This document shows, one piece after another, positions 35,964 to 44,167 of a stretch of DNA of 64,000 bases (within the stretch, counting starts at the first letter, position 1; the number at the start of each line of letters is the position of its first letter). The DNA is from Bryobacterales bacterium (GTDB lineage: Bacteria > Acidobacteriota > Terriglobia > Bryobacterales > Bryobacteraceae): positions 186,001 to 250,000 of the forward strand of contig JADJOP010000032.1 of NCBI GenBank assembly GCA_016713735.1, written 5' to 3'. Position numbers and translations under genes: made by a program. The notes under the pieces are model-generated. The model was given only the letters and a program-made list of their open reading frames with translations. It was not told the origin of the DNA and ran no database searches.

Positions 35964-36833
35964 CTATTCCAGGTCAGTCAGCGTCACCGTGAACGCCAGG
36001 CGCAGTGGCTTGCCGGGCTCGATGGTGTATCCCTGGACGGTGTCGGTGCGGCCGGGGAAGCTCGCGCCGACAAAGCCATAGGCGCGCAGGCACCACTGGT
36101 AGGGAGCGAGAGGGTTCTTCTCATCCGGCGTGATGCGCACGACGGCTCTCTGGCCTTTATAAACAGCCTCCAGTTCGGCCCACTTGTGCGGAATGAGGTC
36201 TTCGTCGCGCTTCAGGCGTTCGCCGTCGGCGCGGAGGATGGTGTCTTCACGGGGGGCAAAGCGCGCGCTGAAGCCGCCATAGCTTTTGCCCTTTTCCTGC
36301 GAGCCGCGGAGCGTCACCGGGACGGAGACCGCCTCAAATTGCAGCTCGACCCGAAGCGTGCGCGTAGGCCCAGAGGCGGGGAGGACTTCCACGCGCACCT
36401 GTTCCTTCACCAGTTGCCGCTCGCCGGCGAACCAGCCGTTTGTCGCGTCCAGGTAGGCTCGGCCTTGAGTAAGCCGGGCGGCCACAGGCCCTACGGTGCG
36501 GGCGGCGATGCCCTTGACGAGCCATATGTCGTAGCGCTGGCCTTCGACTTCCACCACGGGCCAGCTCCAGAAGAGGCCGCGGTGGTGGTAGTGGTCTGAG
36601 GGAAAGTCGTCGAGCGGCGAAACCCCGGCGGGGGTCATCACGGGAAACAGGTAGCAGCAGCGGCGGCGGTCCTCGGGCGCGCCAGGAGCAAGGGCCGCGG
36701 CGTGCTTGTAAGCGAGCGCCGTCTTGCCATCCTCGGTCAGCACCATGGCGCCGGCAATGTCCTGCCAGGCAAAGTCAGCGGCCGAAAGCATCGCTGCAGA
36801 CAGAAACAGAATCAGGCTAACGGCCCGCCGCAT
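35964..36833 (-). CDS. Secreted DUF6807 (PmoA-like) protein
   Basis: A 289-aa protein with a signal peptide (MRRAVSLILFLSAAMLSAA) and the conserved SPLDDFPSDHYHHRGLFWSW segment found in the DUF6807 group. Despite that family's alias, methane oxidation is not implied. The histidine-rich segment could bind metal. Its start overlaps the enolase-superfamily gene by 17 bp, so it acts in the same operon, probably in breakdown of an unusual carbohydrate. Activity unknown. Confidence 0.8.
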   Translation of the reverse strand: MRRAVSLILFLSAAMLSAADFAWQDIAGAMVLTEDGKTALAYKHAAALAPGAPEDRRRCCYLFPVMTPAGVSPLDDFPSDHYHHRGLFWSWPVVEVEGQRYDIWLVKGIAARTVGPVAARLTQGRAYLDATNGWFAGERQLVKEQVRVEVLPASGPTRTLRVELQFEAVSVPVTLRGSQEKGKSYGGFSARFAPREDTILRADGERLKRDEDLIPHKWAELEAVYKGQRAVVRITPDEKNPLAPYQWCLRAYGFVGASFPGRTDTVQGYTIEPGKPLRLAFTVTLTDLE

Positions 36834-37974
36834 GGCGCACCTTCCCTTCGTCGATTTCGATCCCTAGGCCCGGTCCCGCAGGCACGCGGAGCGCCCCGTC
36901 CTCCAGCGCGAACGGCTGTTTGAGGAACGAGCCTGCGAGGAACTGTAGGCCATTCAGCGCGGCTGGATACTTCAGCCCGTAGGCTCCATAGAGGATCAGC
37001 GCGGCGGCCAGCGCCACATCGGGATCTGTAAGGCCGCTGCCAAGGAACATCTTCTTCTCACGTTCGAGATAGGCCACCTGGCGCTCGGCGTCCCACAGTC
37101 CGGCTGTGCGCGCGGGCTTCATGGCCACTCCGTCGAGCAAGCCGAGTCTGTCGAACTCCTCGAGATCGGTGACCGAAACAACGCCTTCGTCCAGAAGCAG
37201 CGGCAGCGCGCCCTGCTTCTTCAACTCGGCCAGCCAGCTGAGGCGGTTCGGCGGTACCGGTTGTTCCAGCACGTTGACGCCGGCCTCCCTCAACTTCGGT
37301 GCGGCTGCGAGCGCCAAGGCCAGGTCGTAGCCTCCGTTGGCGTCGGCCCACAGGAAGCAGTCCGGCGCAAGCCGGCGCACGGTCTTGGCAAGTTCGATGT
37401 CGGCCTTCACGTCGGGCGCCACTTTGATGTTGAAGTGACGGTAGCCGCGCTTCTTGCCGTCCGCCATGAGCGGTTCCACTTCGGCCAGCGTGCGGACGTT
37501 GACGGTCCAACTGAGCGGGATTTTCTCAAGCGGCTTGCGTCCCCACAGCGCGGCCACGTTCTTGCCCGCCAGTTTTCCGGCGATGTCGTGGAGGGCCAGG
37601 TCGATGCCCGCCTTGGTAATCGGCATGCCGGTGGAATAGGACGGCGAGATGGCTTTGCGCATCGCCTCGTGCGCCCCGGCCAGGTCGGTCGGGTTGCGTC
37701 CGATCATCACCGGGGCCAGGTAATGGCGCAAGGTGTGCTCGGCGGCTTCCGGCGTTTCGTAGCTCCAGGTGGGAATGGGTACGCTCTGTCCCCAGCCGGA
37801 GGTGCCGTCTTCACAGGTGATTTTGACGAGCACCGAGGGGCGCTCAGGCTTCGGCAGAAAGCGGAAGTAGCCGGTCACCGGATAGGGCGCCGGGAAGACC
37901 TCCACGGTCCGCACGGGAGGAGCTTGCTTCACGAAAGGAATTGCCGCCATGGACGTAAACTGCCGGCGCGTCAT
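36817..37974 (-). CDS. Enolase-superfamily enzyme (mandelate racemase/muconate lactonizing type)
   Basis: A 385-aa protein with an N-terminal MTRRQFTSMAAIPF, a twin-arginine-like signal. The barrel carries NIKVAPD (Lys184), the metal ligands WADANGGYD (Asp211), VLEQPV (Glu237) and LLLDEGV (Asp262/Glu263), and VAMKPARTAG (Lys286). The usual K-x-K pair reads N-x-K, so one lysine is absent. A dehydratase or epimerase acting on a sugar acid is plausible. The start overlaps the Gfo/Idh stop (ATGA). Confidence 0.86.
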   Translation of the reverse strand: MTRRQFTSMAAIPFVKQAPPVRTVEVFPAPYPVTGYFRFLPKPERPSVLVKITCEDGTSGWGQSVPIPTWSYETPEAAEHTLRHYLAPVMIGRNPTDLAGAHEAMRKAISPSYSTGMPITKAGIDLALHDIAGKLAGKNVAALWGRKPLEKIPLSWTVNVRTLAEVEPLMADGKKRGYRHFNIKVAPDVKADIELAKTVRRLAPDCFLWADANGGYDLALALAAAPKLREAGVNVLEQPVPPNRLSWLAELKKQGALPLLLDEGVVSVTDLEEFDRLGLLDGVAMKPARTAGLWDAERQVAYLEREKKMFLGSGLTDPDVALAAALILYGAYGLKYPAALNGLQFLAGSFLKQPFALEDGALRVPAGPGLGIEIDEGKVRHAAGR

Positions 37975-39161
37975 GTCAGTTCCATGCGAGCAGGATCATA
38001 TCCGACGCGGCGTCCCGTTTCCAGCGCCGTCGCCGCCATGCATCCGGCCACGGCATGGGAGTAGCCCGCTTCCACCGTCGCCCGCGGCTGCTGGCGCGTG
38101 CGCATGCACTTGAGGAAGTTGGCCATGTGCGAATCGACCTCGATCTTCTCGATCGCGCTGGCGCCCTCCAGCCGGTTGGGGTCGCGGCTACCGTCGCCAC
38201 TCATTTGGAATGTGTCGGCATTAATCGTCCCTTTGGTCCCGAACCAGTGGTTGCGGCCGCCGCTTGAGTTGGTGAGGCTCATGGCGAAGGTCACCAGGCA
38301 GTCCTTGTATTCGCAAATCGCCTCGAAGACGTCGCTCGTCTGGCGGCCATCTTTCCACAGGTAGACACCGCCCAGGGCGACCACCCGCTGCGGGAACGGA
38401 TCGTTGAGAAACCAGGCCGGCAGGTCGATGTAATGGCACATCCAGAGACCGGCGATGCCGTTGGTGGTTTCGCGAAACAGTTGCCATTCGCGCAATTTCC
38501 GTGCGTCAAATCCCCCGGAAATGCGTCCTCCAAACCGGAACGCCTCCCAATCCACATCCTCAGCCTTCACCATGTGGTGGTCGCGCCGCCAGCGTGCCTC
38601 CTGGAAGTTCACCTCCATGTTGACGCGGGTCACTTTGCCGATCGCCCCGCCCTGAATGGCCTTTGCAACGCCGATGAGCCCCGCCTCGCTGCGGCGTTGG
38701 GTGCCGACCTGTACAACGCAGTCGGTCTTCTTCACGGCCAGGTAGGCCATTTTGGCGTCGTTGAAATCAACGGCAAATGGCTTTTCCACGTAGACATCCT
38801 TGCCGGCGGCAACAGCGTCGGCGAGGATCTTCGGATGGGTCATGTCGGGCGTAGCGATGAGGACCGCGTCAACATCCTTGCGGGCCAGCAATTCCTGATA
38901 GCGGGTGGTTTCCCAGGGAGCCGCGCCGAAGGTCTGTTTGACCTTGGCGGCCATGGCGTCGCGGTTGACACGCCAGACGTCGCAAACCGCCGTGATGGCG
39001 GCGTTTTCGCCCGACTTCGCCACCTCGGAGAAGAGCGCATTGCCGCGGCCCCCATTGCCGATGAGGCCCAGACGGATGCGATCATTGGAGCCGGTTTGGG
39101 CCAGCGTTGGGGAAAATGCGAGGGATGCGCCGGCAAGGAATCGGCGGCGGGTTCCGGACAT
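37971..39161 (-). CDS. Gfo/Idh/MocA-family oxidoreductase with Tat signal
   Basis: An NAD(P)-dependent sugar oxidoreductase. The ATG at 39161 gives MSGTRRRFLAGASLAFSP, a twin-arginine signal. A Rossmann fold follows (IRLGLIGNGGRGNALF), then the catalytic VEKPFAVDFNDA and a C-terminal domain with FGTKGTINADTF (396 aa). AAGGCGG upstream supports the start. It is the first gene of a three-gene operon with overlapping ends. Such exported Gfo/Idh proteins are frequent in Acidobacteria and Planctomycetes; substrate unknown. Confidence 0.9.
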   Translation of the reverse strand: MSGTRRRFLAGASLAFSPTLAQTGSNDRIRLGLIGNGGRGNALFSEVAKSGENAAITAVCDVWRVNRDAMAAKVKQTFGAAPWETTRYQELLARKDVDAVLIATPDMTHPKILADAVAAGKDVYVEKPFAVDFNDAKMAYLAVKKTDCVVQVGTQRRSEAGLIGVAKAIQGGAIGKVTRVNMEVNFQEARWRRDHHMVKAEDVDWEAFRFGGRISGGFDARKLREWQLFRETTNGIAGLWMCHYIDLPAWFLNDPFPQRVVALGGVYLWKDGRQTSDVFEAICEYKDCLVTFAMSLTNSSGGRNHWFGTKGTINADTFQMSGDGSRDPNRLEGASAIEKIEVDSHMANFLKCMRTRQQPRATVEAGYSHAVAGCMAATALETGRRVGYDPARMELT

Positions 39162-39230
39162 GGGACCGCCTTCTCGGTACGAGATCCCAATCAACTGCAA
39201 GAGGGGGCCAAATGGCCGCCCTCGTCCGTT

Positions 39231-39851
39231 CTAGGAGAGCAGGGTAGCGGCGCCCATCGTGCCACAGTGCTTGGCGAGGCGCTCGCGCAATTCGGCTCTC
39301 GCTCGCAACAGCCGCGACTTGGTTGCGCCCAACGTCAGGTTCATCTCATCGGCCACCTGCTGGAGCGGCACGCCGTCCAGGTAGTGACGGATGAACACGC
39401 GGCGCAGCAATGCCGGAATGCGGCCGATTTCCCGGTGCACCAGTTGCCTAACCTCACGCTCGCCGGTTGCCGCCTCGGGAGTCTGCGTCGGATCAACGAG
39501 ATCCATCTTCGTCCGGTCCTCGCCGTCTGCCGTGTCTTCCAGATAAACCAGACGGGCTCGATTCAGTTGCCGGAGCCGCATCAGACACTGGTTGACCACG
39601 ATTCTGGCGATCCAGGTGCTGAGTTTTGAGTTCCCCTGGAACTGACCCAGGCTCTTCCAAATCTTCAGAAATGCGTTCTGCACCTCGTCATGGGCCTCTT
39701 CCTCATTACGAAGGATGGACAACGCCTGCTTGTAGGCGCGGTCGTAGTGTCTCCGCACAAGTTCCTGGAACGATGGCTCATCGCCTTCGCGTGCCAGGGC
39801 CACAAGGTCGATATCGTCCATCTGGCGCACGTTGACTGTCACGTTGGGCAT
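39231..39851 (-). CDS. ECF-type RNA polymerase sigma factor
   Basis: A 206-aa sigma factor with region 2 (FQELVRRHYDRAYKQALSIL, DEVQNAFLKIWKSLGQF, LSTWIARIVVNQCLMRLRQ) and region 4 (IPALLRRVFIRHYLDGVPLQQV, LTLGATKSRLLRARAEL). GAGGA precedes the ATG. No anti-sigma factor is adjacent on the same strand; it lies 69 nt upstream of the sugar operon and may be transcribed with it. Confidence 0.92.
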   Translation of the reverse strand: MPNVTVNVRQMDDIDLVALAREGDEPSFQELVRRHYDRAYKQALSILRNEEEAHDEVQNAFLKIWKSLGQFQGNSKLSTWIARIVVNQCLMRLRQLNRARLVYLEDTADGEDRTKMDLVDPTQTPEAATGEREVRQLVHREIGRIPALLRRVFIRHYLDGVPLQQVADEMNLTLGATKSRLLRARAELRERLAKHCGTMGAATLLS

Positions 39852-39902
39852 GATTGGTCCTCAGCTAATAGGATACCGCCCCTGGCTCAAGAGTTTCGTT
39901 TG

Positions 39903-39911
39903 TGATAAAAT
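39903..39911 (+). promoter_or_regulatory. Extended -10 before the XRE-cupin gene
   Basis: TGATAAAAT fits TGn plus TAAAAT and lies 22 nt before the ATG at 39934, leaving room for the purine-rich AAGAGAAAAGA ribosome site. The -35 is poor. Confidence 0.4.
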
Positions 39912-39933
39912 TCGTTTCAGCTAAGAGAAAAGA

Positions 39934-40581
39934 ATGCAGCCACAATTCAACTCCGATGAAAGCGATTCGCGTCCCAGAGAAACGAGTGAGGAAACGATCC
40001 ACCGTGTTCTCTCCGGCTACGAACTCGGCCGGAAGCTGAGGCAACTGCGCTTGAAGAAGAAACTGGGTCTGGTGGAGTTGGGCCGGCACACGGGCTTGTC
40101 GGCGTCCATGCTGTCACAACTGGAGAATGGAAAGCTGATTCCGACGCTGCCCACCCTGGCGCGAATCGCCATGGTATTCGACGTCGGTTTGGAACATTTC
40201 TTCGGCGACAGCAACGAAAACCATTCGTTTCACCTGGTGCGCGCCGCGGAGCGCATCCGCTTTCCGGAGCGGCCTGAAGTGCGTTCGCCCGGCTACTTTT
40301 TTGAGTCTCTTGCCTTCTCGGCGCAAAACAAGGGACTGCAAGGATATTGGGCCGACTTCCCGCCGCGGGAAGAGTATTCGCAGGCGCATACACACGAGGG
40401 CCAGGAGTTGATTTTCGTGCTGGACGGGAGCCTCAGCGTGCAGCACAGCAGCATGGAGTATGTGCTGTATTCCGGCGACAGCGCCTTCTTTGACGCCAGC
40501 CTGACCCACGCCTACCGCGGGGAGTCTCCGCAGGGAGCCCGGGCGTTAGTGGTCACCACTGCCGCCAAGCCCGGCTATTGA
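39934..40581 (+). CDS. XRE-family regulator with C-terminal cupin
   Basis: A 215-aa transcription regulator. An HTH at about 30-90 (LGRKLRQLRLKKKLGLVELG, GLSASMLSQLENGKLIPTLPTL) is followed by a cupin domain with HTHEGQELIFVLDGSLSV and YSGDSAFFDASLTHAYRG. This architecture usually senses a small molecule. It is divergent from the ECF sigma gene (82 bp apart). Its end overlaps the convergent membrane-protein gene by 7 bp. Confidence 0.9.
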   Translation: MQPQFNSDESDSRPRETSEETIHRVLSGYELGRKLRQLRLKKKLGLVELGRHTGLSASMLSQLENGKLIPTLPTLARIAMVFDVGLEHFFGDSNENHSFHLVRAAERIRFPERPEVRSPGYFFESLAFSAQNKGLQGYWADFPPREEYSQAHTHEGQELIFVLDGSLSVQHSSMEYVLYSGDSAFFDASLTHAYRGESPQGARALVVTTAAKPGY

Positions 40582-41036
40582 GCAGGCGGCCGGACCGCTA
40601 AAAGTCCAGCCAGGATCACCCCGCGTAGTGTCCAGCCGACGGTCCGAATCCAGTTCGAGGCGACCAGAAAACGGGCAGCTTCGGTTTGGAACCCGGAACG
40701 AAGAGCTTCATGTTGCGGCACTTGCCAGACGGCTGTGCTAATCCAAATCAAAGCCAACAGGGCCAGATTGACCCACAACAGGGGCCTTGTCGTGGCTTCC
40801 CGCCATGCGAACAGGAGAAGGGCCACCGCCGAGGCCGCTTCGGCCAACATCACCGGACCCACAACCCACCCCACACGCTGCACATGGAGTTGCTCATACC
40901 GGCTGAAGTGCTCACGGCCCACAGCTTCGAAAAGAGGGTAGTGGACGATCTGCACAAACCAGATCAGGCCGCACATAAAGAGCCCGAGCGCGCTGTGAAC
41001 GACCAGCAGCGTCCACGGCTCAAGCAGTTTGGACAT
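40575..41036 (-). CDS. Four-helix membrane protein
   Basis: From the ATG at 41036 the protein is 153 aa with four hydrophobic segments (LVVHSALGLFMCGLIWFVQI, VGWVVGPVMLAEAASAVALL, WVNLALLALIWISTA, TVGWTLRGVILAGLLAV). It resembles small DUF1772-like proteins but I cannot assign it firmly. Its start lies inside the 3' end of the peroxiredoxin-like gene (17-bp overlap), so the two are coupled. Confidence 0.7.
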   Translation of the reverse strand: MSKLLEPWTLLVVHSALGLFMCGLIWFVQIVHYPLFEAVGREHFSRYEQLHVQRVGWVVGPVMLAEAASAVALLLFAWREATTRPLLWVNLALLALIWISTAVWQVPQHEALRSGFQTEAARFLVASNWIRTVGWTLRGVILAGLLAVRPPAQ

Positions 41037-41595
41037 CGGATGAGCGCTCGATCTTGTCGAGAAACGGGAGCGCGCAGAAGAGGAAGAAGTTGGGGCGGTC
41101 ACTGGCCAGGTAGTGACGGTGGCTGCGAATCACCTTGCCCTCATGAAGGAGGAACGCGCCCGGCATCTGCATGGCGTCGCCTTCGGTAGCGCCAATTCCG
41201 TGCCCGTCCTGGATTCCCGCCTTGATGCCGCGCTTCCACACCTCCAGCCCGAAGAGCTGCCGCAGGCTGCCGCGTTTGAGCCCGAACGCCCGGTACAGGT
41301 CGCGATTGGGGTTGGTGATGTGGTCGAGATCATCGAGCTTGTAACCGCCGGCGAACTGGCGGAAGCGCTCTCGTGAGCTCATGTGGACGAGGACGATGTG
41401 GATGCCGGCCTCTTCAATGCGGAGGCGCTGCCGCGCCAGATCAGCCAAGGCTTCCCGGCAGAAGGTGCAACCGGCATGGCGGAGAAAAACGAGCAGGACT
41501 GGTGTGCGCTCACTCAGCGTTCCCAGGCCCTCGCCCCGGCTGGTGGACCAGCGGTCAAGTTCTGCGCCGTGTGGCAGTTGCGTTTGGCCGTTCAT
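41020..41595 (-). CDS. Peroxiredoxin-like (AhpC/TSA-related) redox protein
   Basis: The ATG at 41595 has GGGAG 4 nt upstream and gives 191 aa. PVLLVFLRHAGCTFCREALADL has a thioredoxin-fold CxxC (CTFC), and ASDRPNFFLFCALPFLDK closes the protein, as in the SelL/PRXL2-like branch of the AhpC family. Likely a thiol-disulfide or peroxide-reducing protein in the cytoplasm. No selenocysteine codon is seen. Confidence 0.82.
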   Translation of the reverse strand: MNGQTQLPHGAELDRWSTSRGEGLGTLSERTPVLLVFLRHAGCTFCREALADLARQRLRIEEAGIHIVLVHMSSRERFRQFAGGYKLDDLDHITNPNRDLYRAFGLKRGSLRQLFGLEVWKRGIKAGIQDGHGIGATEGDAMQMPGAFLLHEGKVIRSHRHYLASDRPNFFLFCALPFLDKIERSSDVQTA

Positions 41596-41647
41596 TGTAC
41601 TCCCGTGTAAGCGACGCGCCTGATGGCCCGGAGGAATCATTTTATTT

Positions 41648-41684
41648 CCCAATGGCGCAGGCTGGCTGGCCCAGCGCCATTGGG
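41648..41684 (-). terminator. Perfect 11-bp stem-loop downstream of the fasciclin gene
   Basis: CCCAATGGCGC (41648-41658) and GCGCCATTGGG (41674-41684) pair fully around a 15-nt loop that can fold further. It lies 29 nt after the fasciclin stop codon. There is no T tract, so it may stabilise the mRNA end rather than terminate it. Confidence 0.5.
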
Positions 41685-41712
41685 TGCAGTCAGTGAGCAT
41701 GACCCAGCCTGC

Positions 41713-42189
41713 TTATTTGGGCAGGATGACCGAGTCGATGACGTGAATCACACCGTTGTCGGTGACGATATCGGTTTTCACGACCTTCGCCCCATCCACC
41801 ATCACCTCGCCGCCCTTCACCATGATCTTGGCGCTCTGGCCCTGGACGGTCTTGGCGCTCTTCAACTTAACCACGTCGGCGGCCATCACCTTGCCGGCCA
41901 CCACATGATAGGTGAGAACGGCCTGCAGTTTGGCCTTGTTTTCCGGCTTCAGCAGCGTTTCCACCGTGCCGGCGGGCAGCTTTGCGAAGGCCTCGTCGGT
42001 CGGGGCGAACACGGTGAATGGACCGGGGCCCTTCAGCGTCTCCACCAGGCCCGCCGCCTGCAGAGCGGTGGCAAGGGTCTTGAACTGGCCGGCTCCGACT
42101 GCCGTGTCGACGATGTCGGCGGCACTGGCCGAGAGGGTGGTGAGTGCGAGGACGCAGCTCACGCCGAGGGTGCGAATAAAACGTTTCAC
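41713..42189 (-). CDS. Secreted fasciclin (FAS1) domain protein
   Basis: A 158-aa protein: signal peptide ending at ASA, then one FAS1 domain (VGAGQFKTLATALQAAGL, FTVFAPTDEAFAKLPAGTVE, YHVVAGKVMAADVV, NGVIHVIDSVILP). It is probably an adhesion protein. AAGGAG 7 nt upstream selects the GTG start. Confidence 0.93.
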   Translation of the reverse strand: MKRFIRTLGVSCVLALTTLSASAADIVDTAVGAGQFKTLATALQAAGLVETLKGPGPFTVFAPTDEAFAKLPAGTVETLLKPENKAKLQAVLTYHVVAGKVMAADVVKLKSAKTVQGQSAKIMVKGGEVMVDGAKVVKTDIVTDNGVIHVIDSVILPK

Positions 42190-42283
42190 AGATTGTCTCC
42201 TTGGGGTTCTTGCCGAGGATGGTCCGCCTGAGCGCCAATCCTCCGCACACTTGTAGATTGCCGTGCGCGTGCGGGAGGTTGAA

Positions 42284-43060
42284 TTATTTGGAGGCGTGCG
42301 GTGACTTCACACCGATGTGCAGCGCAACGATGCCGAACGTCATGCGATGGTAGCGGACATTTGTGAATCCGCACTGCCGCATGAGCATCGCCAGCGTGTC
42401 GGCGTCGGGAAAGCGGCGAACGCTCTCCGGAAGGTAGCGGTAGGCGTCAGCAGCATCCTGGCCGGAGAGCAGTGCGCCGATCCGGGGCAGTACGCGTAGC
42501 GAGTAGAAGTCGTAGAAGGCTCGAAAGGCGCGGTTGGGCGGCGTGGAGAACTCGAGGATCGCGGCCGTGCCTCCGGGCTTCAACACGCGGCACATCTCGC
42601 GCAGGCCCCTTTCGTAATTGGCGAGGTTGCGGAACCCGAAGGCGACGCTCAGCACGTTGGCTGAATCAGCGGCCAGCGGCAGGTTGAGGGCGTCGGCTTC
42701 AAACAGCGGCGTGGCGGCACTGCGGGTGGCGCTCTTGCGCGAGGCCTCAAGCAGCATGGGGTGGCAGAAATCAGTGCCGAATACGGTGGCTCCGCGGCGT
42801 TTGGCGAGGGCCAGCATGAGGTCGCCGCTGCCACAGCAGAGGTCAACGACAACCGTGCCGGGCGCGGCGATCTCCCCGGCCAGCAGCTTCACCGTGCGCG
42901 CCCGCCACAGAGTGTCCATGTTGCCCGACAGCACATGGTTCAGCAGGTCATAACGTGGGGCCACGCCATCAAACATGCGGCGCACCCAGCGCCCGACCTG
43001 TTGCTCTCCTTCGACCCCCTTCGGCCGGGAACCCGGCGCGGCCTGGACTGTGTTGCTCAC
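42284..43060 (-). CDS. ubiE: Demethylmenaquinone/ubiquinone methyltransferase
   Basis: Adds the C-methyl group in quinone synthesis. The 258-aa protein has VRRMFDGVAPRYDLLNHVLS, the SAM site VVDLCCGSGDLMLALAKR, and FGFRNLANYERGLREMCRVL. In an acidobacterium menaquinone is the likely product (MenG), an inference. The GTG start overlaps the aroB stop (GTGA). Confidence 0.93.
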   Translation of the reverse strand: MSNTVQAAPGSRPKGVEGEQQVGRWVRRMFDGVAPRYDLLNHVLSGNMDTLWRARTVKLLAGEIAAPGTVVVDLCCGSGDLMLALAKRRGATVFGTDFCHPMLLEASRKSATRSAATPLFEADALNLPLAADSANVLSVAFGFRNLANYERGLREMCRVLKPGGTAAILEFSTPPNRAFRAFYDFYSLRVLPRIGALLSGQDAADAYRYLPESVRRFPDADTLAMLMRQCGFTNVRYHRMTFGIVALHIGVKSPHASK

Positions 43061-44145
43061 GCCGCCGCCAGTTCGCGCAGCGCCATGCCGGTCGCTTCGT
43101 GGATGAGCCGCTCCTCAATGCCGGAGCGGACCACAACACTGCCAATGCTCTCGGCAAGGACAAAGTGGACCTTACCCTGAATCGTCTTCTTGTCGCTGCC
43201 GAGGCGGGCCACCAGCGAACCGGCGGTGATGCCGGCGAGCGAAGGCAACTCGCCATAGGCAGAAATGGCATCGTTCATGCGCCGGACGTCAGCTGCTTCG
43301 CAGACGCCGGTGAGCTGCGCCAGATGTCCCACGGCGCGCATCCCGAAGGCGACCGCTTCGCCATGGAGCAGGTGTTTGTACTGCGTCTCGGCTTCCAGCG
43401 CATGGCCAATGGTGTGCCCATAGTTGAGGATGCGCCGGAGCCCGCCTTCCTTTTCGTCGGCGGAGACCACTTCGGCCTTGATGCGGACGCTTTCGGCAAT
43501 GATCTCCTCGACAATGGCGGGATCCATGGCGAGAACCTTCGCCGAATCGTTGGCCATGCGCTCAAACAGGCCCGGACTGCGGATGACGCCGCATTTCAGG
43601 ACTTCAAAGAGCCCGGCACGGTATTCCCGCGGCGGTAGCGTGGTGAGCACATCGGGGTCGATCAGCACGGCCAGGGGCTGGTGGAAGGCGCCGATCAGGT
43701 TTTTGCCGCCCACGAGATTGGCCCCCGTTTTTCCACCCACGGCCGCGTCCACCTGGGCAAGCAGCGTGGTGGGGACCTGAATCACCGGGATGCCACGCAT
43801 GAAGATGGCCGCGAGGAAGCCCCCCAGATCGCCGGCAATGCCGCCGCCGAAGGCGATGACCAGGCTTGAGCGGTCGGCCCCAAGTTGCACCATCTGGTCG
43901 GCCAGAGCCTCCACAGAGGCCATCCGCTTGCGCTCTTCACCGCCTGGAAACAGAAGCACTTCGAAGGCGCGGCTTCCGAGGGCCGACTGCATCCGGGCAG
44001 CGTGGAGATTCCACACGTCCTGTGTCGTTACGATGAACAATTTGCCTGCGCGGGCAGGAATGTGGGCCGCCAGGGAACCCAGGGCCCCGCGAGAAACCTC
44101 CACCGGGTAACGTTCCCGGGGCGTCTCGACTACGAAGGTTGGCAT
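43057..44145 (-). CDS. aroB: 3-dehydroquinate synthase
   Basis: Second step of the shikimate pathway. The 362-aa protein has FGGGIAGDLGGFLAAIFMRG, QVPTTLLAQVDAAVGGKTG and ILNYGHTIGHALEAET with the Zn-binding histidines. The minus strand shows TGGTACAAC ending 6 nt before the ATG and no Shine-Dalgarno sequence. It is divergent from nadB, with starts about 22 bp apart. Confidence 0.95.
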   Translation of the reverse strand: MPTFVVETPRERYPVEVSRGALGSLAAHIPARAGKLFIVTTQDVWNLHAARMQSALGSRAFEVLLFPGGEERKRMASVEALADQMVQLGADRSSLVIAFGGGIAGDLGGFLAAIFMRGIPVIQVPTTLLAQVDAAVGGKTGANLVGGKNLIGAFHQPLAVLIDPDVLTTLPPREYRAGLFEVLKCGVIRSPGLFERMANDSAKVLAMDPAIVEEIIAESVRIKAEVVSADEKEGGLRRILNYGHTIGHALEAETQYKHLLHGEAVAFGMRAVGHLAQLTGVCEAADVRRMNDAISAYGELPSLAGITAGSLVARLGSDKKTIQGKVHFVLAESIGSVVVRSGIEERLIHEATGMALRELAAA

Positions 44146-44151
44146 ACTCTC

Positions 44152-44161
44152 GTTGTACCAT
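44152..44161. promoter_or_regulatory. Overlapping -10-like hexamers between aroB and nadB
   Basis: TACAAC on the minus strand (44157-44152; part of TGGTACAAC) ends 6 nt before the aroB ATG. TACCAT on the plus strand (44156-44161) ends 6 nt before the ATC at 44168. The two overlap by 2 bp. Confidence 0.35.
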
Positions 44162-44167
44162 TAGGAC

